A stretch of 64,000 nt of DNA from JALHFZ01 sp964483085 (GCA_964483085.1 CAYZZX010000002.1:13373-77372), one strand, 5' to 3'; shown: positions 33,547-42,459, counted from the first letter of the stretch. Made by a program: numbers and translations. The notes: a model not told the origin generated them from the letters alone.

Positions 33547-35037
33547 GTGACTCAAGAAGCCGTAAAGAAGCTGCTCAAAAACCTTCCCGATCGTCCCGGC
33601 ATCTATCTGATGCGGGATGATACCGGTACGGTAATTTATATAGGGAAGGCGAAATCACTGAAAAAGAGGGTTTCCTCCTATTTTCGCCACAACTCCTTCG
33701 CCTCCTCCCGTCTGAGAAAGCTTGTGGATTCCATCGCGGATATTTCGGTGATCCGTACGGAGTCCGAGGTGGAAGCCCTCATTCTCGAGGCGAAGCTGAT
33801 ACGGAAATACCGCCCCTTCTTCAATATCGCTCTCAAGATGTCGGATAAATACCCCTATATCAAGATCACGGAGGGGCCTTTTCCGCGGATCGTGGTGACC
33901 CGGCAGAAGGGGAAGGATAACGCCCTGTACTTCGGTCCCTACGTGAATGTCGGAGACGTTCGATCCCTTCTCCGGCTGATTGAGCGCTACTTTCCCCTGC
34001 GCATCTGCACCCGGGATATTGACCCCGAAGCCGCGGCGAAAAAGAACGTCCGTCCGTGCCTTCATTATTCCCTCGGGCGGTGCCTTGGACCCTGCGGCGG
34101 GCTTGTAACCCCTTCAGTTTATCAGGAAAGGGTGGATGATGTCATCCTTCTGCTGCAGGGGCAGTCGTCGGAGGTGGTGGAGCGCCTTCGACGACGGATG
34201 GACAAAGCGGCGCGGAACCTCGCCTTCGAGGAGGCGGGGCGGGTTCGAGACACCATCAGGGCGATATGGCGGATCACCCGTCAGCGGATCACCTCTCCTC
34301 TTCGGGAGGATTTCGACGGCGACATGTGGCAGTGCCTGAACCGCCTTCAGCAGCTTCTCGGCATGTCAGTCCTCCCCTGGCGGATCGACGGTTTCGATAT
34401 CTCTCACATGTCGGGGAAGGAGACCTACGGCGTAGTGGTGGTCTTTGAACAGGGAGTGCCGAACCGCTCCCTCTACCGGCGCTTCAAGATCAGGACTGTG
34501 GAGGGTGTGGACGACTTCCGCTCCATTCAGGAGACGGTCTCCCGCCGGTACGGACAGACGCTGAAGGGGAACGAGCCTACGCCCCAGCTGGTGCTGATTG
34601 ACGGCGGCCCGATTCAGCTTGAATTTGCGAAAAAGGCCCTTGAAGATCTCGGCCTGGCCGAACTCACCGTGGTCTCACTGGCGAAAGAGGAGGAACTGAT
34701 ATACCATAGCAGTGGAACGGAACCTCTGCGGCTCGATTTTTCAGATTCCGCCCTGCGCCTGCTTCAACGGGTGAGGGATGAATCTCACCGGTTTGCGGTG
34801 GAAAGCCACAGATCCTCCCGATCCTCCCGCCTTCGACGCTCACTGCTTGAAGATATCCCCGGCATCGGAAAGCACAGGACGGCCCAGCTTCTCGGCAGGT
34901 TCGGCAGCGCGCGGAATATCCTGAACCTCTCGGCGGAGGAGCTTTCATCCGTTCCCGGAATCGGCCCGAAACTTGCCGGTCAGATACTTTCCTTTTTGAA
35001 GGAGAATGCTCATGGCCCTGCCAAAGAGAAAGATTGA
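33547..35037 (+). CDS. uvrC: UvrABC excinuclease subunit C, short form
   Basis: About 496 residues from GTG 33547 (AGGAGG 5 bases upstream). An ATG at 33514 in frame lies in a likely promoter and lacks a ribosome site. The GIY-YIG domain is at about 15-95 (PGIYLMRDDTGTVIYIGKAKSL), with a Cys-containing ARPCLHYSLGRCLGPC region and the UVR helix NLAFEEAGRVRDTI. The C-terminal RNase H-like nuclease follows (GFDISHMSG, LVLIDGG) with two HhH motifs. Compared with E. coli UvrC (610 residues), roughly 110 residues between the UVR helix and the nuclease are absent. Both catalytic halves look intact. Confidence 0.92.
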   Translation: MTQEAVKKLLKNLPDRPGIYLMRDDTGTVIYIGKAKSLKKRVSSYFRHNSFASSRLRKLVDSIADISVIRTESEVEALILEAKLIRKYRPFFNIALKMSDKYPYIKITEGPFPRIVVTRQKGKDNALYFGPYVNVGDVRSLLRLIERYFPLRICTRDIDPEAAAKKNVRPCLHYSLGRCLGPCGGLVTPSVYQERVDDVILLLQGQSSEVVERLRRRMDKAARNLAFEEAGRVRDTIRAIWRITRQRITSPLREDFDGDMWQCLNRLQQLLGMSVLPWRIDGFDISHMSGKETYGVVVVFEQGVPNRSLYRRFKIRTVEGVDDFRSIQETVSRRYGQTLKGNEPTPQLVLIDGGPIQLEFAKKALEDLGLAELTVVSLAKEEELIYHSSGTEPLRLDFSDSALRLLQRVRDESHRFAVESHRSSRSSRLRRSLLEDIPGIGKHRTAQLLGRFGSARNILNLSAEELSSVPGIGPKLAGQILSFLKENAHGPAKEKD

Positions 35038-36112
35038 CGAATACTATATGCACGGCGCTCTCAGTTTGGCCCTGCGGGGAACGGGAAAAGTCTCTCCCAA
35101 CCCTCTGGTAGGGTGCGTTGTGGTGAAGGATGGATCGGTTATCTCCCGAGGGTGGCACCGGAGTGTCGGCCTGCCCCATGCCGAGGCCATGGCCCTTGAG
35201 GGGGGAGAGAACTTTCAGGGGGCGACACTCTATGTGAACCTCGAACCCTGCTCTCACAGGGGCAAGACCCCGCCCTGCGCCCCTCTCATCGCTGAAAGAG
35301 GAATCACCCGGGTAGTCGCAGGCATGGTTGATCCGGACCCAAGAGTGCAGGGGAGGGGACTGAACCTCCTTCGCGAAAGCGGAGTCGACGTGGAGACCGG
35401 AGTGCTTGAACCGGAATGCCGGTGGCTCAATCGGGGCTTTCTCCGGAAGAATACCCTCGGAAGGCCCTGGGTGACCGTCAAAGGTGCGCTGAGCCTCGAC
35501 GGAGGGATGGCCCTCGAAAGCGGAGAGAGTAAATGGATTACCGGTCCCTCCGCCCGGTCGATGGGGCACCTTCTCCGGGCAGAATCGGATGCCATCCTCA
35601 TCGGCGCCGGTACTGCCGCCCGGGACGACCCGGAGCTTACGGTCCGCTCCACCTGGGGCAGATCACCTCTGAGGGTGCTTCTTGACTCCCAATTTTCCCT
35701 GCCTGAGAGCGCAAAGATGTACGGAAGGGGAACTCTGGTGGTGACGGACGGATCGGAAGACGAAGAAAAAAGGGCCTCTGCCCGAAGGGCCGGAATGGAA
35801 TTGCTAGCCGCCCCGGGTGAAAGGGGAGGCCTTTCTCTGTCCGTTCTCCTCTCCGCTCTGGCAGACCGGGGGATATCGACCCTTCTCGTTGAAGGGGGCC
35901 CGAAGGTCATCGCCTCATTCTTTCGGGAGAAGCTTGTGGACTCGGTCTCTCTCTTCGTCTCTCCCCGGATCATGGGGGGAAATCTTCCCTTTTCAGGGGA
36001 TCTTTCCTTCTCCGCCATGGAGGAGACCATCATGCTGAAAAACACCTCCGTAAAAGAAATCGGAAGAGATTTTCTTATAGAAGGAGTACCGGCGTGTTCA
36101 CCGGCCTTGTAG
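35012..36112 (+). CDS. ribD: Bifunctional riboflavin deaminase/reductase RibD
   Basis: 366 residues from ATG 35012, chosen over ATG 35006 because AAGGAG at 34999-35004 is then 7 bases away. Deaminase half: HAEAMAL (zinc His and catalytic Glu, about 50-56) and EPCSHRGKTPPCAPL (about 73-87) with two zinc Cys. Reductase half from about 145 with TVKGALSLDGGMAL and a LLVEGGPKVIASFF NADPH-site motif. Carries out the second and third steps of riboflavin synthesis. Overlaps uvrC by 26 bases and starts a ribD-ribE-ribBA-ribH operon. Confidence 0.95.
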   Translation: MALPKRKIDEYYMHGALSLALRGTGKVSPNPLVGCVVVKDGSVISRGWHRSVGLPHAEAMALEGGENFQGATLYVNLEPCSHRGKTPPCAPLIAERGITRVVAGMVDPDPRVQGRGLNLLRESGVDVETGVLEPECRWLNRGFLRKNTLGRPWVTVKGALSLDGGMALESGESKWITGPSARSMGHLLRAESDAILIGAGTAARDDPELTVRSTWGRSPLRVLLDSQFSLPESAKMYGRGTLVVTDGSEDEEKRASARRAGMELLAAPGERGGLSLSVLLSALADRGISTLLVEGGPKVIASFFREKLVDSVSLFVSPRIMGGNLPFSGDLSFSAMEETIMLKNTSVKEIGRDFLIEGVPACSPAL

Positions 36113-36702
36113 AGTCCGTCGGCTCGGTGGTCCTCTTCCGCCGCAGGGGAGAGTATTATGAGCTTTCAATCCGTTCTGAGGATATCGGTGGCGCCCTTCT
36201 TCCCGGCCAATCCGTGGCCGTCTCCGGAGCCTGCCTTACCGTCTCCTCCCGGAAGGGAATTCTTTTTTCTGCGGATATTCTTCCCGAGACGGTGAAGAAG
36301 ACAAAATTCTCGACCCTTCGGCCCGGAGCACGGGTCAATCTCGAGAGAGCTCTTTCAGCTCAGGGGCGTTTCGACGGCCATATGGTGACGGGGCATATCG
36401 ACGGCACGGCCCGGGTAGAGGGGATCTCCCGCGGAACGGAGGGGCATATACTGACCCTTCACATTCCCGATGATCTCGGAGCCCTCGTGGTTCCCAGAGG
36501 GTCCATCTCTGTGGACGGGGTCAGCCTGACCGTGGCGGAATTTGACTCCGGCCTGTGCAGAATCAGCATCATTCCCACAACGCTGAAGGCCACTACCCTC
36601 GGCGAGCTGCAGACCGGGGACAGAGTCAATATAGAAACGGATATTCTCGGCAAATATGTATTTCGTTATTTTGAAGGAAAGACCGGAGAAACCCTGCCGT
36701 AA
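36094..36702 (+). CDS. ribE: Riboflavin synthase alpha chain
   Basis: 202 residues from a GTG. Two internally repeated lumazine-binding barrels: MFTGLVESVG with VNLERAL at its end (1-90), and MVTGHIDGTARV with VNIETDILGKYV (from about 93). Dismutates two lumazine molecules into riboflavin. Overlaps ribD by 19 bases. Confidence 0.95.
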   Translation: MFTGLVESVGSVVLFRRRGEYYELSIRSEDIGGALLPGQSVAVSGACLTVSSRKGILFSADILPETVKKTKFSTLRPGARVNLERALSAQGRFDGHMVTGHIDGTARVEGISRGTEGHILTLHIPDDLGALVVPRGSISVDGVSLTVAEFDSGLCRISIIPTTLKATTLGELQTGDRVNIETDILGKYVFRYFEGKTGETLP

Positions 36703-36779
36703 AAGGCATCGCAGGCGACGGCAGAGTTGCAGGCCCCCGGTTTTCGGGGAAGAACTCCGGAAGGACAGGAGGACATCTT

Positions 36780-38078
36780 ATGACAGGATATTCAGAGGAT
36801 AAAAATCGCGGAGCCTCCGTATTCAGCAGCATTGAGGACGCAGTGGAGGACATCCGCCGCGGAAAGATGATCATCGTTGTGGACGACGACAGCCGGGAGA
36901 ACGAGGGAGATCTCGTCGCGGCGGCCTCTCTCGTGACGACGGAAGACATCAACTTCATGGTCTGTTCGGCCCGGGGGCTTGTGTGCGTTCCCCTCGCCCA
37001 TGAGATCGTGTGCCGCCTCGGCCTCGACCCCATGACCCGGGAGAGCACGGACAAGCACGGAACAGCCTTTCTCGTCACTGTGGATGTCAAGGAAGGGACC
37101 ACCACGGGCATATCCGCCGAAGAGAGGGCACTGACCGCCCGTCGCCTTGCCGACCCGGCTTCCCGGGGAGAGGATTTCTATCGCCCCGGCCATATGTTCC
37201 CCCTGGCGGCACGGCAGGGAGGCGTTCTGAAGAGAGCGGGGCATACCGAGGCAACAGTGGATCTCTTGAATATCGCCGGGCTTCCTCCGGCCGGAGTCAT
37301 CTGCGAGATAATGAACGAGGATGGTTCTATGGCCCGCCTGCCGGAGCTCATCCTCTTCGCCGAAAAGCACGGCCTCCGTATCGTCTCCATAGAGGATCTC
37401 ATCGCCTACCGAAACAAACGGGAGAAGCTCGTGGAAAAAATCGCCACGGTGAACCTTCCCACCTGCCACGGCGACTTCACGGCCTATGCATACCGCAGCC
37501 TTATCGACGATAATGTGGACCACGTTCATATGGCCCTCGTGAAGGGGGATGTGCGGGGCAAGAAGAGCGTCCTCGTAAGGGTGCACTCGGAATGCCTTAC
37601 AGGCGACGTCTTCGGCTCTCTTCGCTGTGACTGCGGAAACCAGCTCGTCCAGGCCATGGAAGCGGTCGAACGGGAAGGAGAGGGCGTCGTCCTCTATATG
37701 CGCCAGGAGGGCCGGGGAATCGGCATCAGCGAGAAGCTCAAGGCCTACACGCTTCAGGAAGAGGGGCTCGATACGGTAGAGGCCAACGAAGCGCTGGGTT
37801 TCGCGGCTGACCTCCGGGACTACGGAATCGGCGCTCAGATTCTTCTCGACCTCGGCGTTGAGAATATCCGGCTCATCACTAACAATCCGAAGAAGGTTGT
37901 GGGCCTTCAGGGGTACGGCCTTGAAATCGTAGAGCGTGTTCCCCTGATCATTCCGCCCAACAAATTCAACGAACGCTATCTTGATACAAAAGAAACGAAA
38001 ATGGGGCATTTCCTCCATGCAGATACTCCATCCCGGGGATGCCTCCGAAAAAGGGGAGAAGAAAATGAAAATGATTGA
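36780..38078 (+). CDS. ribBA: Bifunctional DHBP synthase / GTP cyclohydrolase II
   Basis: 432 residues. The N-terminal RibB half has DDDSRENEGDLVAAA (about 36-50), STDKHGTAFLVTVD and HTEATVDLL. The RibA half begins near 210 and has VRVHSECLTGDVFGSLRCDCGNQL with three zinc Cys (about 264-287) and RQEGRGIGISEKLKAY. It supplies both committed precursors of riboflavin. CAGGAGG precedes the ATG. A 77-base gap to ribE holds only a small CCCCG/CGGGG hairpin. Confidence 0.96.
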   Translation: MTGYSEDKNRGASVFSSIEDAVEDIRRGKMIIVVDDDSRENEGDLVAAASLVTTEDINFMVCSARGLVCVPLAHEIVCRLGLDPMTRESTDKHGTAFLVTVDVKEGTTTGISAEERALTARRLADPASRGEDFYRPGHMFPLAARQGGVLKRAGHTEATVDLLNIAGLPPAGVICEIMNEDGSMARLPELILFAEKHGLRIVSIEDLIAYRNKREKLVEKIATVNLPTCHGDFTAYAYRSLIDDNVDHVHMALVKGDVRGKKSVLVRVHSECLTGDVFGSLRCDCGNQLVQAMEAVEREGEGVVLYMRQEGRGIGISEKLKAYTLQEEGLDTVEANEALGFAADLRDYGIGAQILLDLGVENIRLITNNPKKVVGLQGYGLEIVERVPLIIPPNKFNERYLDTKETKMGHFLHADTPSRGCLRKRGEENEND

Positions 38079-38556
38079 GGGAAAACTGATTGGCAAGGGG
38101 CTTCGCTTCTGCATCATCGTCTCTCGGTTCAATAGCTTCTTCAGCGAGCGACTTCTTGAAGGAGCGAAGGATACGCTTCTCCGCCACGGAGTGAGCCATC
38201 AGTCCGTGGACGTCGTGCGGGTCCCCGGTGCGTGGGAGCTCCCCCTCGTCGCGAAGGAGGCCGCTCTGAGCGGGAAGTACGACGGAGTCATCGCCCTCGG
38301 CGTGGTCATCCGGGGAGATACCCCCCACTTCGAATACGTCTGCGCGGAGATGTCGAAGGGACTCGCCTCCGTGGCCCTGAACCAGCGCCTTCCCGTCGCT
38401 TTAGGTGTGCTCACCTGCGATACAATTGATCAGGCAGAGACGCGGTCGGGGAGTAAGGGTGGAAACAAGGGTGCCGAGGCGGCCCTCAGCGCCATTGAGA
38501 TGGCCAATGTGATGAGTCTGATACGAACTGACAAGGAGGCGTCTGAAAATGCTTGA
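38065..38556 (+). CDS. ribH: 6,7-dimethyl-8-ribityllumazine synthase
   Basis: 163 residues from ATG 38065 with GGGGAG upstream; the open frame reaches back into ribBA but family length supports this start. IVSRFNSFFSERLLEGA, VPGAWELPLVAKEA (about 54-67), GVVIRGDTPHFEYV (about 80-93, catalytic His) and NKGAEAALSAIEM are diagnostic. Forms icosahedral or pentameric lumazine synthase. 14-base overlap with ribBA. Confidence 0.95.
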   Translation: MKMIEGKLIGKGLRFCIIVSRFNSFFSERLLEGAKDTLLRHGVSHQSVDVVRVPGAWELPLVAKEAALSGKYDGVIALGVVIRGDTPHFEYVCAEMSKGLASVALNQRLPVALGVLTCDTIDQAETRSGSKGGNKGAEAALSAIEMANVMSLIRTDKEASENA

Positions 38557-39820
38557 TCTGCGATGGGTACGAAACAACGAGGACGAGGTAAGGGCATACC
38601 TCGCCTCGAGAAACAATGATTTCGATATTGGCCCCATGCTGGCCCTTGACGAGGAAAAGAGAAAGCTTCTCAGCGAGACGGAAGAGCTCAAGGCGCAGCG
38701 GAACGAGGGGTCGAAAAAGGTCGGCTCGGCCAAGGCACGGGGTGAAGACGCTTCGATTATCATGGAGGAGATGCGCACCCTCGGCGAACAGGTCAAGTCC
38801 ATCGACGGCAGGATAAACGAAATCGACGTCCTGCTGAACGAGATGCTTCTCTCCGTTCCGAACCGCCCCCACTCCTCCGTGCCCGTGGGAAAGGACGAAA
38901 ACGACAACGTGGAGATCCGGAAATGGGGGACACCGAAAGAATTTTCCTTCGAGCCGAAGGCCCATTGGGATATCGGAGAAGACCTCGGGATACTCGACTT
39001 TGAAAAGGGCGCGGCCCTTGCTCAGAGCCGCTTCACCGTCCTTCGAGGGCAGGGTGCCCGGCTCGAACGGGCGCTGATCAATTTCATGCTCGACCTCCAC
39101 ACGGAACAGCACGGATATCTTGAGATTCAGCCCCCCGTTCTCGTAAACAGTAAGACTATGACCGGCACAGGCCAGCTTCCAAAGTTCGCCGACGATCTCT
39201 ACAAGTGCGAGAATGACGATCTCTGGCTGATTCCCACCGCCGAAGTTCCTCTGACCAATCTTCACGCCGACGAAATTCTGGAGGAGGAGCAGCTTCCCCT
39301 CTACTATGTCGGCTACACCCCGTGCTTCCGCCGGGAGGCCGGAGCCTACGGACGGGACGTCCGGGGAATGCTCAGGCAGCATCAGTTTGATAAGGTGGAG
39401 CTGGTCAAGCTCGCCCCGCCGGAGAGCAGCTACGATGAACTTGAAAAACTGACGGACAATGCCGAGGAGGTCCTCCGGATCCTTGAGATTCCCCATCGGA
39501 CCATCTGCCTCAGCACCGGCGACATGGGGTTCGGCTCGAGCAAAACCTATGATATCGAGGTCTGGCTTCCCTCCCAGTACAAGTACCGGGAGATCAGCTC
39601 CTGCAGCAACTGCGAGGACTTCCAGTCCCGGAGGATGAACACCCGTTACCGGCCGAAAGAGGGAGGCAAACCCGTCTATGTCCATACACTGAACGGCTCG
39701 GGAATCGCCATCGGCAGAACCCTCATCGCCGTGTTGGAAAATTATCAGCGGGAGGACGGCTCCGTGGAGATTCCAACCGCCCTTATCCCCTACATGGGCG
39801 GGAAAAAAGAAATACGCTGA
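38549..39820 (+). CDS. serS: Serine--tRNA ligase
   Basis: 423 residues. N-terminal coiled-coil arm (about 25-105: KRKLLSETEELKAQRNEGSKKV), then class II motifs: motif 2 TPCFRREAGAYGRDVRGMLRQHQFDKVEL (within about 252-280) and motif 3 GSGIAIGRTLIAVLENYQ (about 390-407). Charges tRNA-Ser and also tRNA-Sec, so it feeds the selenocysteine route implied by selC. AAGGAGG is 9 bases before the ATG. Overlaps ribH by 8 bases and ends the operon. Confidence 0.96.
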   Translation: MLDLRWVRNNEDEVRAYLASRNNDFDIGPMLALDEEKRKLLSETEELKAQRNEGSKKVGSAKARGEDASIIMEEMRTLGEQVKSIDGRINEIDVLLNEMLLSVPNRPHSSVPVGKDENDNVEIRKWGTPKEFSFEPKAHWDIGEDLGILDFEKGAALAQSRFTVLRGQGARLERALINFMLDLHTEQHGYLEIQPPVLVNSKTMTGTGQLPKFADDLYKCENDDLWLIPTAEVPLTNLHADEILEEEQLPLYYVGYTPCFRREAGAYGRDVRGMLRQHQFDKVELVKLAPPESSYDELEKLTDNAEEVLRILEIPHRTICLSTGDMGFGSSKTYDIEVWLPSQYKYREISSCSNCEDFQSRRMNTRYRPKEGGKPVYVHTLNGSGIAIGRTLIAVLENYQREDGSVEIPTALIPYMGGKKEIR

Positions 39821-39849
39821 ATCGAGCGGATTTCAGAGTGGATAAAAAG

Positions 39850-39887
39850 GGCTCCACCTGATAAAATCGGGAGTGGAGCCTTTTTTT
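39850..39887 (+). terminator. Rho-independent terminator after serS
   Basis: Stem GGCTCCAC / GTGGAGCC, 15-base loop, then seven T; 29 bases after the serS stop. Confidence 0.88.
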
Positions 39888-39912
39888 ATCCTGATGGAGG
39901 CTGAGTTTTTTT

Positions 39913-41649
39913 ATGGAGACCTACATGACTGACGTTCTTATTTTTATTTTGCCTGTGGTGGCCTGCTGTTTTGTCCTTCAGAGGATATGCAGAAAGTCCA
40001 TGGATACAGTTCAGTACAACTATTTCCGGGATCTGCTTCTCGTCGGGGCCTGGGCGCTCTGTGCCCTGTGGGCCGGAACTCCCGTCTCCCGCTTCATCGT
40101 GGGCATGGCAATCCTCGCCTCAATCCTCGGAATGGGGCAGCGGCTCTATCCATCATCTCTGTGGAAGGCCTCCTACATTCTGCTTGGCCTGGTCTTTGCC
40201 CTCTTCGGCCCGAGAATAGCCTTTCTCGGTCTGCCCGGCGGAGAGTATCACTACTTTCAGCCCGGAATTTCCATTCTCCTCACAGCCCTGTGGATTGCCG
40301 TCTTTCCTCTGCTCCTCCAGGAGCTGGACAACATCCCCGGAATGTCGGGCCATCTTCTCGCCATCAGCTTCTCCCTTATGCTCATCACGACGCTCTTCTC
40401 GGGACAGCCCCTTCCGGAAGCCTTTTTCCTCTCCTTCAGCGGTCTTTCCCTCCTCGGAGTGTTCTGGAGCCGCCACGGGCACATGTACCGGAGAATGGGC
40501 GACTCTCTCGCCGCTCTGTGGGGTACCCTCGTCGCAGGAACGTCCGTCCTCGGAGTGAGTAAGGGGATCACCTTCAGCACCCTCCTTCTTCTTCCTCTGG
40601 GCCTCTTCGCCATCCCCATCATGGAGACGTCCCTTCATTTTGTGAGCCGGGTCTTTTCCTCCCGGTCGGCTCCGGCGGCGGTTCTCTACCGAAAACTCAT
40701 CAGCCGGGGACTTGACCATCCCAGCGCGGTCCGCTTCATCTCCTCCCTCTGCGCTCTCGGAGGAGCCCTCGTCGCCATCAGCCGCCTCGGGAACTCCCTT
40801 TTCATGATGCTGTGGGTCAGCGTCACCGTCCTCTTCACCGGAATCGCCCTCCTTCCCTTCCTCCGGAAGATGGGAGAGAACGAAGAACTTTCCGGCAAGC
40901 CAACCCTCTGGCGCACGGCCATCGACAATGTCTCCATGAACTACGCCCTCTCGAAGAGCAGAGGAGCCGTCACCTCACCAAAGGGCCTTTCCCTTATTGC
41001 GACAGTCAATGCCCTCGCCGTCCTCGAGGCGGAGCGCAATCCCCGCTATTCGGAGGCATTATCGACTTCATTCCTCACTCTGGCCGATGGCACGGGTCTC
41101 GTCTGGGCGCTGAAGTTTCTCGGCAGGCCCGTCCAGGAGCGGGTGGCGGGGATCGACTTCATGACAGGCCTGGCCAGGATGGCCGCCGCAGAACAATGGC
41201 CCGTCTATCTTCTCGGAGCAAAGGAAGAAGTCGTCACAAAGGCGGCAGAAAAACTTCAGGAACTCTTTCCCGAAATAATTATCGCCGGTTGCCGGAACGG
41301 GTATTTTGACCCCGATGACCCGGAGATATCCCGGGAAATCAGAGAGAGCGGCGCGAAGGTCCTCTTCGCGGCCCTCGGAGTGCCGAAGCAGGAGGTCTGG
41401 CTGCACGACCACCGGAACGACGTTGGAGATATCCTGGCCGTCGGCGTCGGAGGCTCCTTTGATGTCATCTCAGGAAGCCTGAAGAGAGCCCCCCTTATGT
41501 GGCAGAAGCTGGGCCTTGAATGGCTCTATCGGCTCTTTCAGGAACCGTGGCGCTGGAAGAGGGATCTGGAGCTTTTCCGCTTCGCCGGCAAGGTGTTTCT
41601 GACAAGATTCGGACGGACCTCTTCAGAAAAAAAGGAGACCCTTCGATGA
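39913..41649 (+). CDS. Fusion: degenerate WecA/MraY-like membrane domain + GT26 (WecG/TagA/CpsF) glycosyltransferase
   Basis: 578 residues. Residues 1-318 contain about ten hydrophobic segments whose order of motifs follows polyprenyl-phosphate HexNAc-1-P transferases: ILGMGQRLYP (71-80) where the catalytic Asp-Asp normally is, LTALWIAVF (123-131), MGDSLAALWG (195-204) and IPIMET...YRKLISRGL (234-267) in place of the HxHHR loop. The catalytic DD and HIHH residues are gone. Residues about 335-560 are a complete-looking GT26 domain: IATVNAL (362-368), LADGTGLVWAL with Asp392, ERVAGID (409-415), and ALGVPKQEVW. GT26 enzymes add the second sugar to an undecaprenyl-PP-linked sugar in wall or surface polymer synthesis. 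The first domain probably serves as lipid-acceptor anchor. Coupled to the next gene by ATGA. Confidence 0.85.
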   Translation: METYMTDVLIFILPVVACCFVLQRICRKSMDTVQYNYFRDLLLVGAWALCALWAGTPVSRFIVGMAILASILGMGQRLYPSSLWKASYILLGLVFALFGPRIAFLGLPGGEYHYFQPGISILLTALWIAVFPLLLQELDNIPGMSGHLLAISFSLMLITTLFSGQPLPEAFFLSFSGLSLLGVFWSRHGHMYRRMGDSLAALWGTLVAGTSVLGVSKGITFSTLLLLPLGLFAIPIMETSLHFVSRVFSSRSAPAAVLYRKLISRGLDHPSAVRFISSLCALGGALVAISRLGNSLFMMLWVSVTVLFTGIALLPFLRKMGENEELSGKPTLWRTAIDNVSMNYALSKSRGAVTSPKGLSLIATVNALAVLEAERNPRYSEALSTSFLTLADGTGLVWALKFLGRPVQERVAGIDFMTGLARMAAAEQWPVYLLGAKEEVVTKAAEKLQELFPEIIIAGCRNGYFDPDDPEISREIRESGAKVLFAALGVPKQEVWLHDHRNDVGDILAVGVGGSFDVISGSLKRAPLMWQKLGLEWLYRLFQEPWRWKRDLELFRFAGKVFLTRFGRTSSEKKETLR

Positions 41650-42113
41650 AGACCTCCGCAAGGGATCTCATGCACTTCGATCTCACAGCAGTCATGGAGG
41701 ATGATCTGGTCCATGACGCCATACATGTGCTCTACAGCCACAGCATCTCCGGTCTTCCGGTGCTCGACGGCGACTGGAACCTGGTGGGGTTTTTCTCCGA
41801 GACGGATATTTTGCGGGCTTCGGTGCCGACCTATCTTGAAGTCCTCGCAAAGTCGTCCTTTCTTGAAAATGGAGATGAAGACACCCTCTTGAGCCGTTTT
41901 CGATCCTTCGGCAACAGAAAGGTCGGGGAATTCATGAACAGGGAACCCATATCGGTAGAGCCCGACACAAGCCTCATGGTCGTCGCAGATCTGATGATTC
42001 GCAAAGGGGTGAAGCGCCTGCCCGTAGTTGAGTCGGGCAAGCTCGTAGGGGTCATCAGCCGCGAAGTGTTCTGCGAATTTATGATGGAAGAGGATGAACT
42101 GCCCGTTGAATGA
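41646..42113 (+). CDS. CBS-pair domain protein upstream of V-ATPase genes
   Basis: 155 residues from ATG 41646, with AAGGAG about 10 bases upstream and an ATGA overlap with the glycosyltransferase stop. Two CBS motifs: residues about 4-60 (SARDLMHFDLTAVMEDDLVHDAIHVL, ISGLPVLDGDWNLVGFFSETDIL) and 90-150 (VGEFMNREPISVEPDTSLMVVADLMI, VKRLPVVESGKLVGVISREVF). Such stand-alone pairs usually bind AMP, ATP or SAM. Overlap with the V-ATPase run suggests co-expression; target unknown. Confidence 0.85.
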   Translation: MKTSARDLMHFDLTAVMEDDLVHDAIHVLYSHSISGLPVLDGDWNLVGFFSETDILRASVPTYLEVLAKSSFLENGDEDTLLSRFRSFGNRKVGEFMNREPISVEPDTSLMVVADLMIRKGVKRLPVVESGKLVGVISREVFCEFMMEEDELPVE

Positions 42114-42459
42114 GAAGACTGATAACCTCGGCGGAGCGGAAAACCTTGGCTGGATAGATGATGAACTTCGGGAGTTTCAGACCATTCTCGAGACCGAAAT
42201 GGAGGAAAAGCTCCGGGAATCCGTCCTCGCAGGAGAACATACCCGGCAGCGCCTCTCTCTGATGGAAGAGGAGACATTCCGCCAGGTGGAGGGAGAATGG
42301 ATGGAGAAAGAGAATATTCTTCTCCACCGGGAGGGGGAAATCCGTAAAGAAACGGCCCTCTTCACGGAAAGCCTGAAGAGCTTCCTTGCGGACAATACAG
42401 ACGTAGAGGAGCTTCTCGAAAAAACGTGGACTGACCTGACCGGAGGAGTTCTTTCATGA
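42094..42459 (+). CDS. V-type ATPase coiled-coil stalk subunit (G/H-like)
   Basis: 121 residues, almost entirely helical and rich in Glu/Arg, with no recognisable catalytic motif (for example LETEMEEKLRESVLAGEHTR). Its place directly before subunit I matches the small peripheral-stalk subunit (G, or H/AhaH) in bacterial and archaeal V/A-ATPase operons, which pairs with subunit E. ATG 42094 overlaps the CBS gene by 20 bases; a TTG at 42106 is an alternative. Assignment rests on context and composition. Confidence 0.6.
   Translation: MNCPLNEKTDNLGGAENLGWIDDELREFQTILETEMEEKLRESVLAGEHTRQRLSLMEEETFRQVEGEWMEKENILLHREGEIRKETALFTESLKSFLADNTDVEELLEKTWTDLTGGVLS

Noticed and set aside
36703..36779. FMN riboswitch before ribBA
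   Set aside because: The 77-base gap is too short, the conserved RFN opening elements are absent, and only a 5-pair hairpin plus a vaguely similar TCCGGA phrase are present.
36792..38132. Minus-strand frame of about 445 codons across ribBA
   Set aside because: Antisense to a complete ribBA with all catalytic motifs; no independent support.
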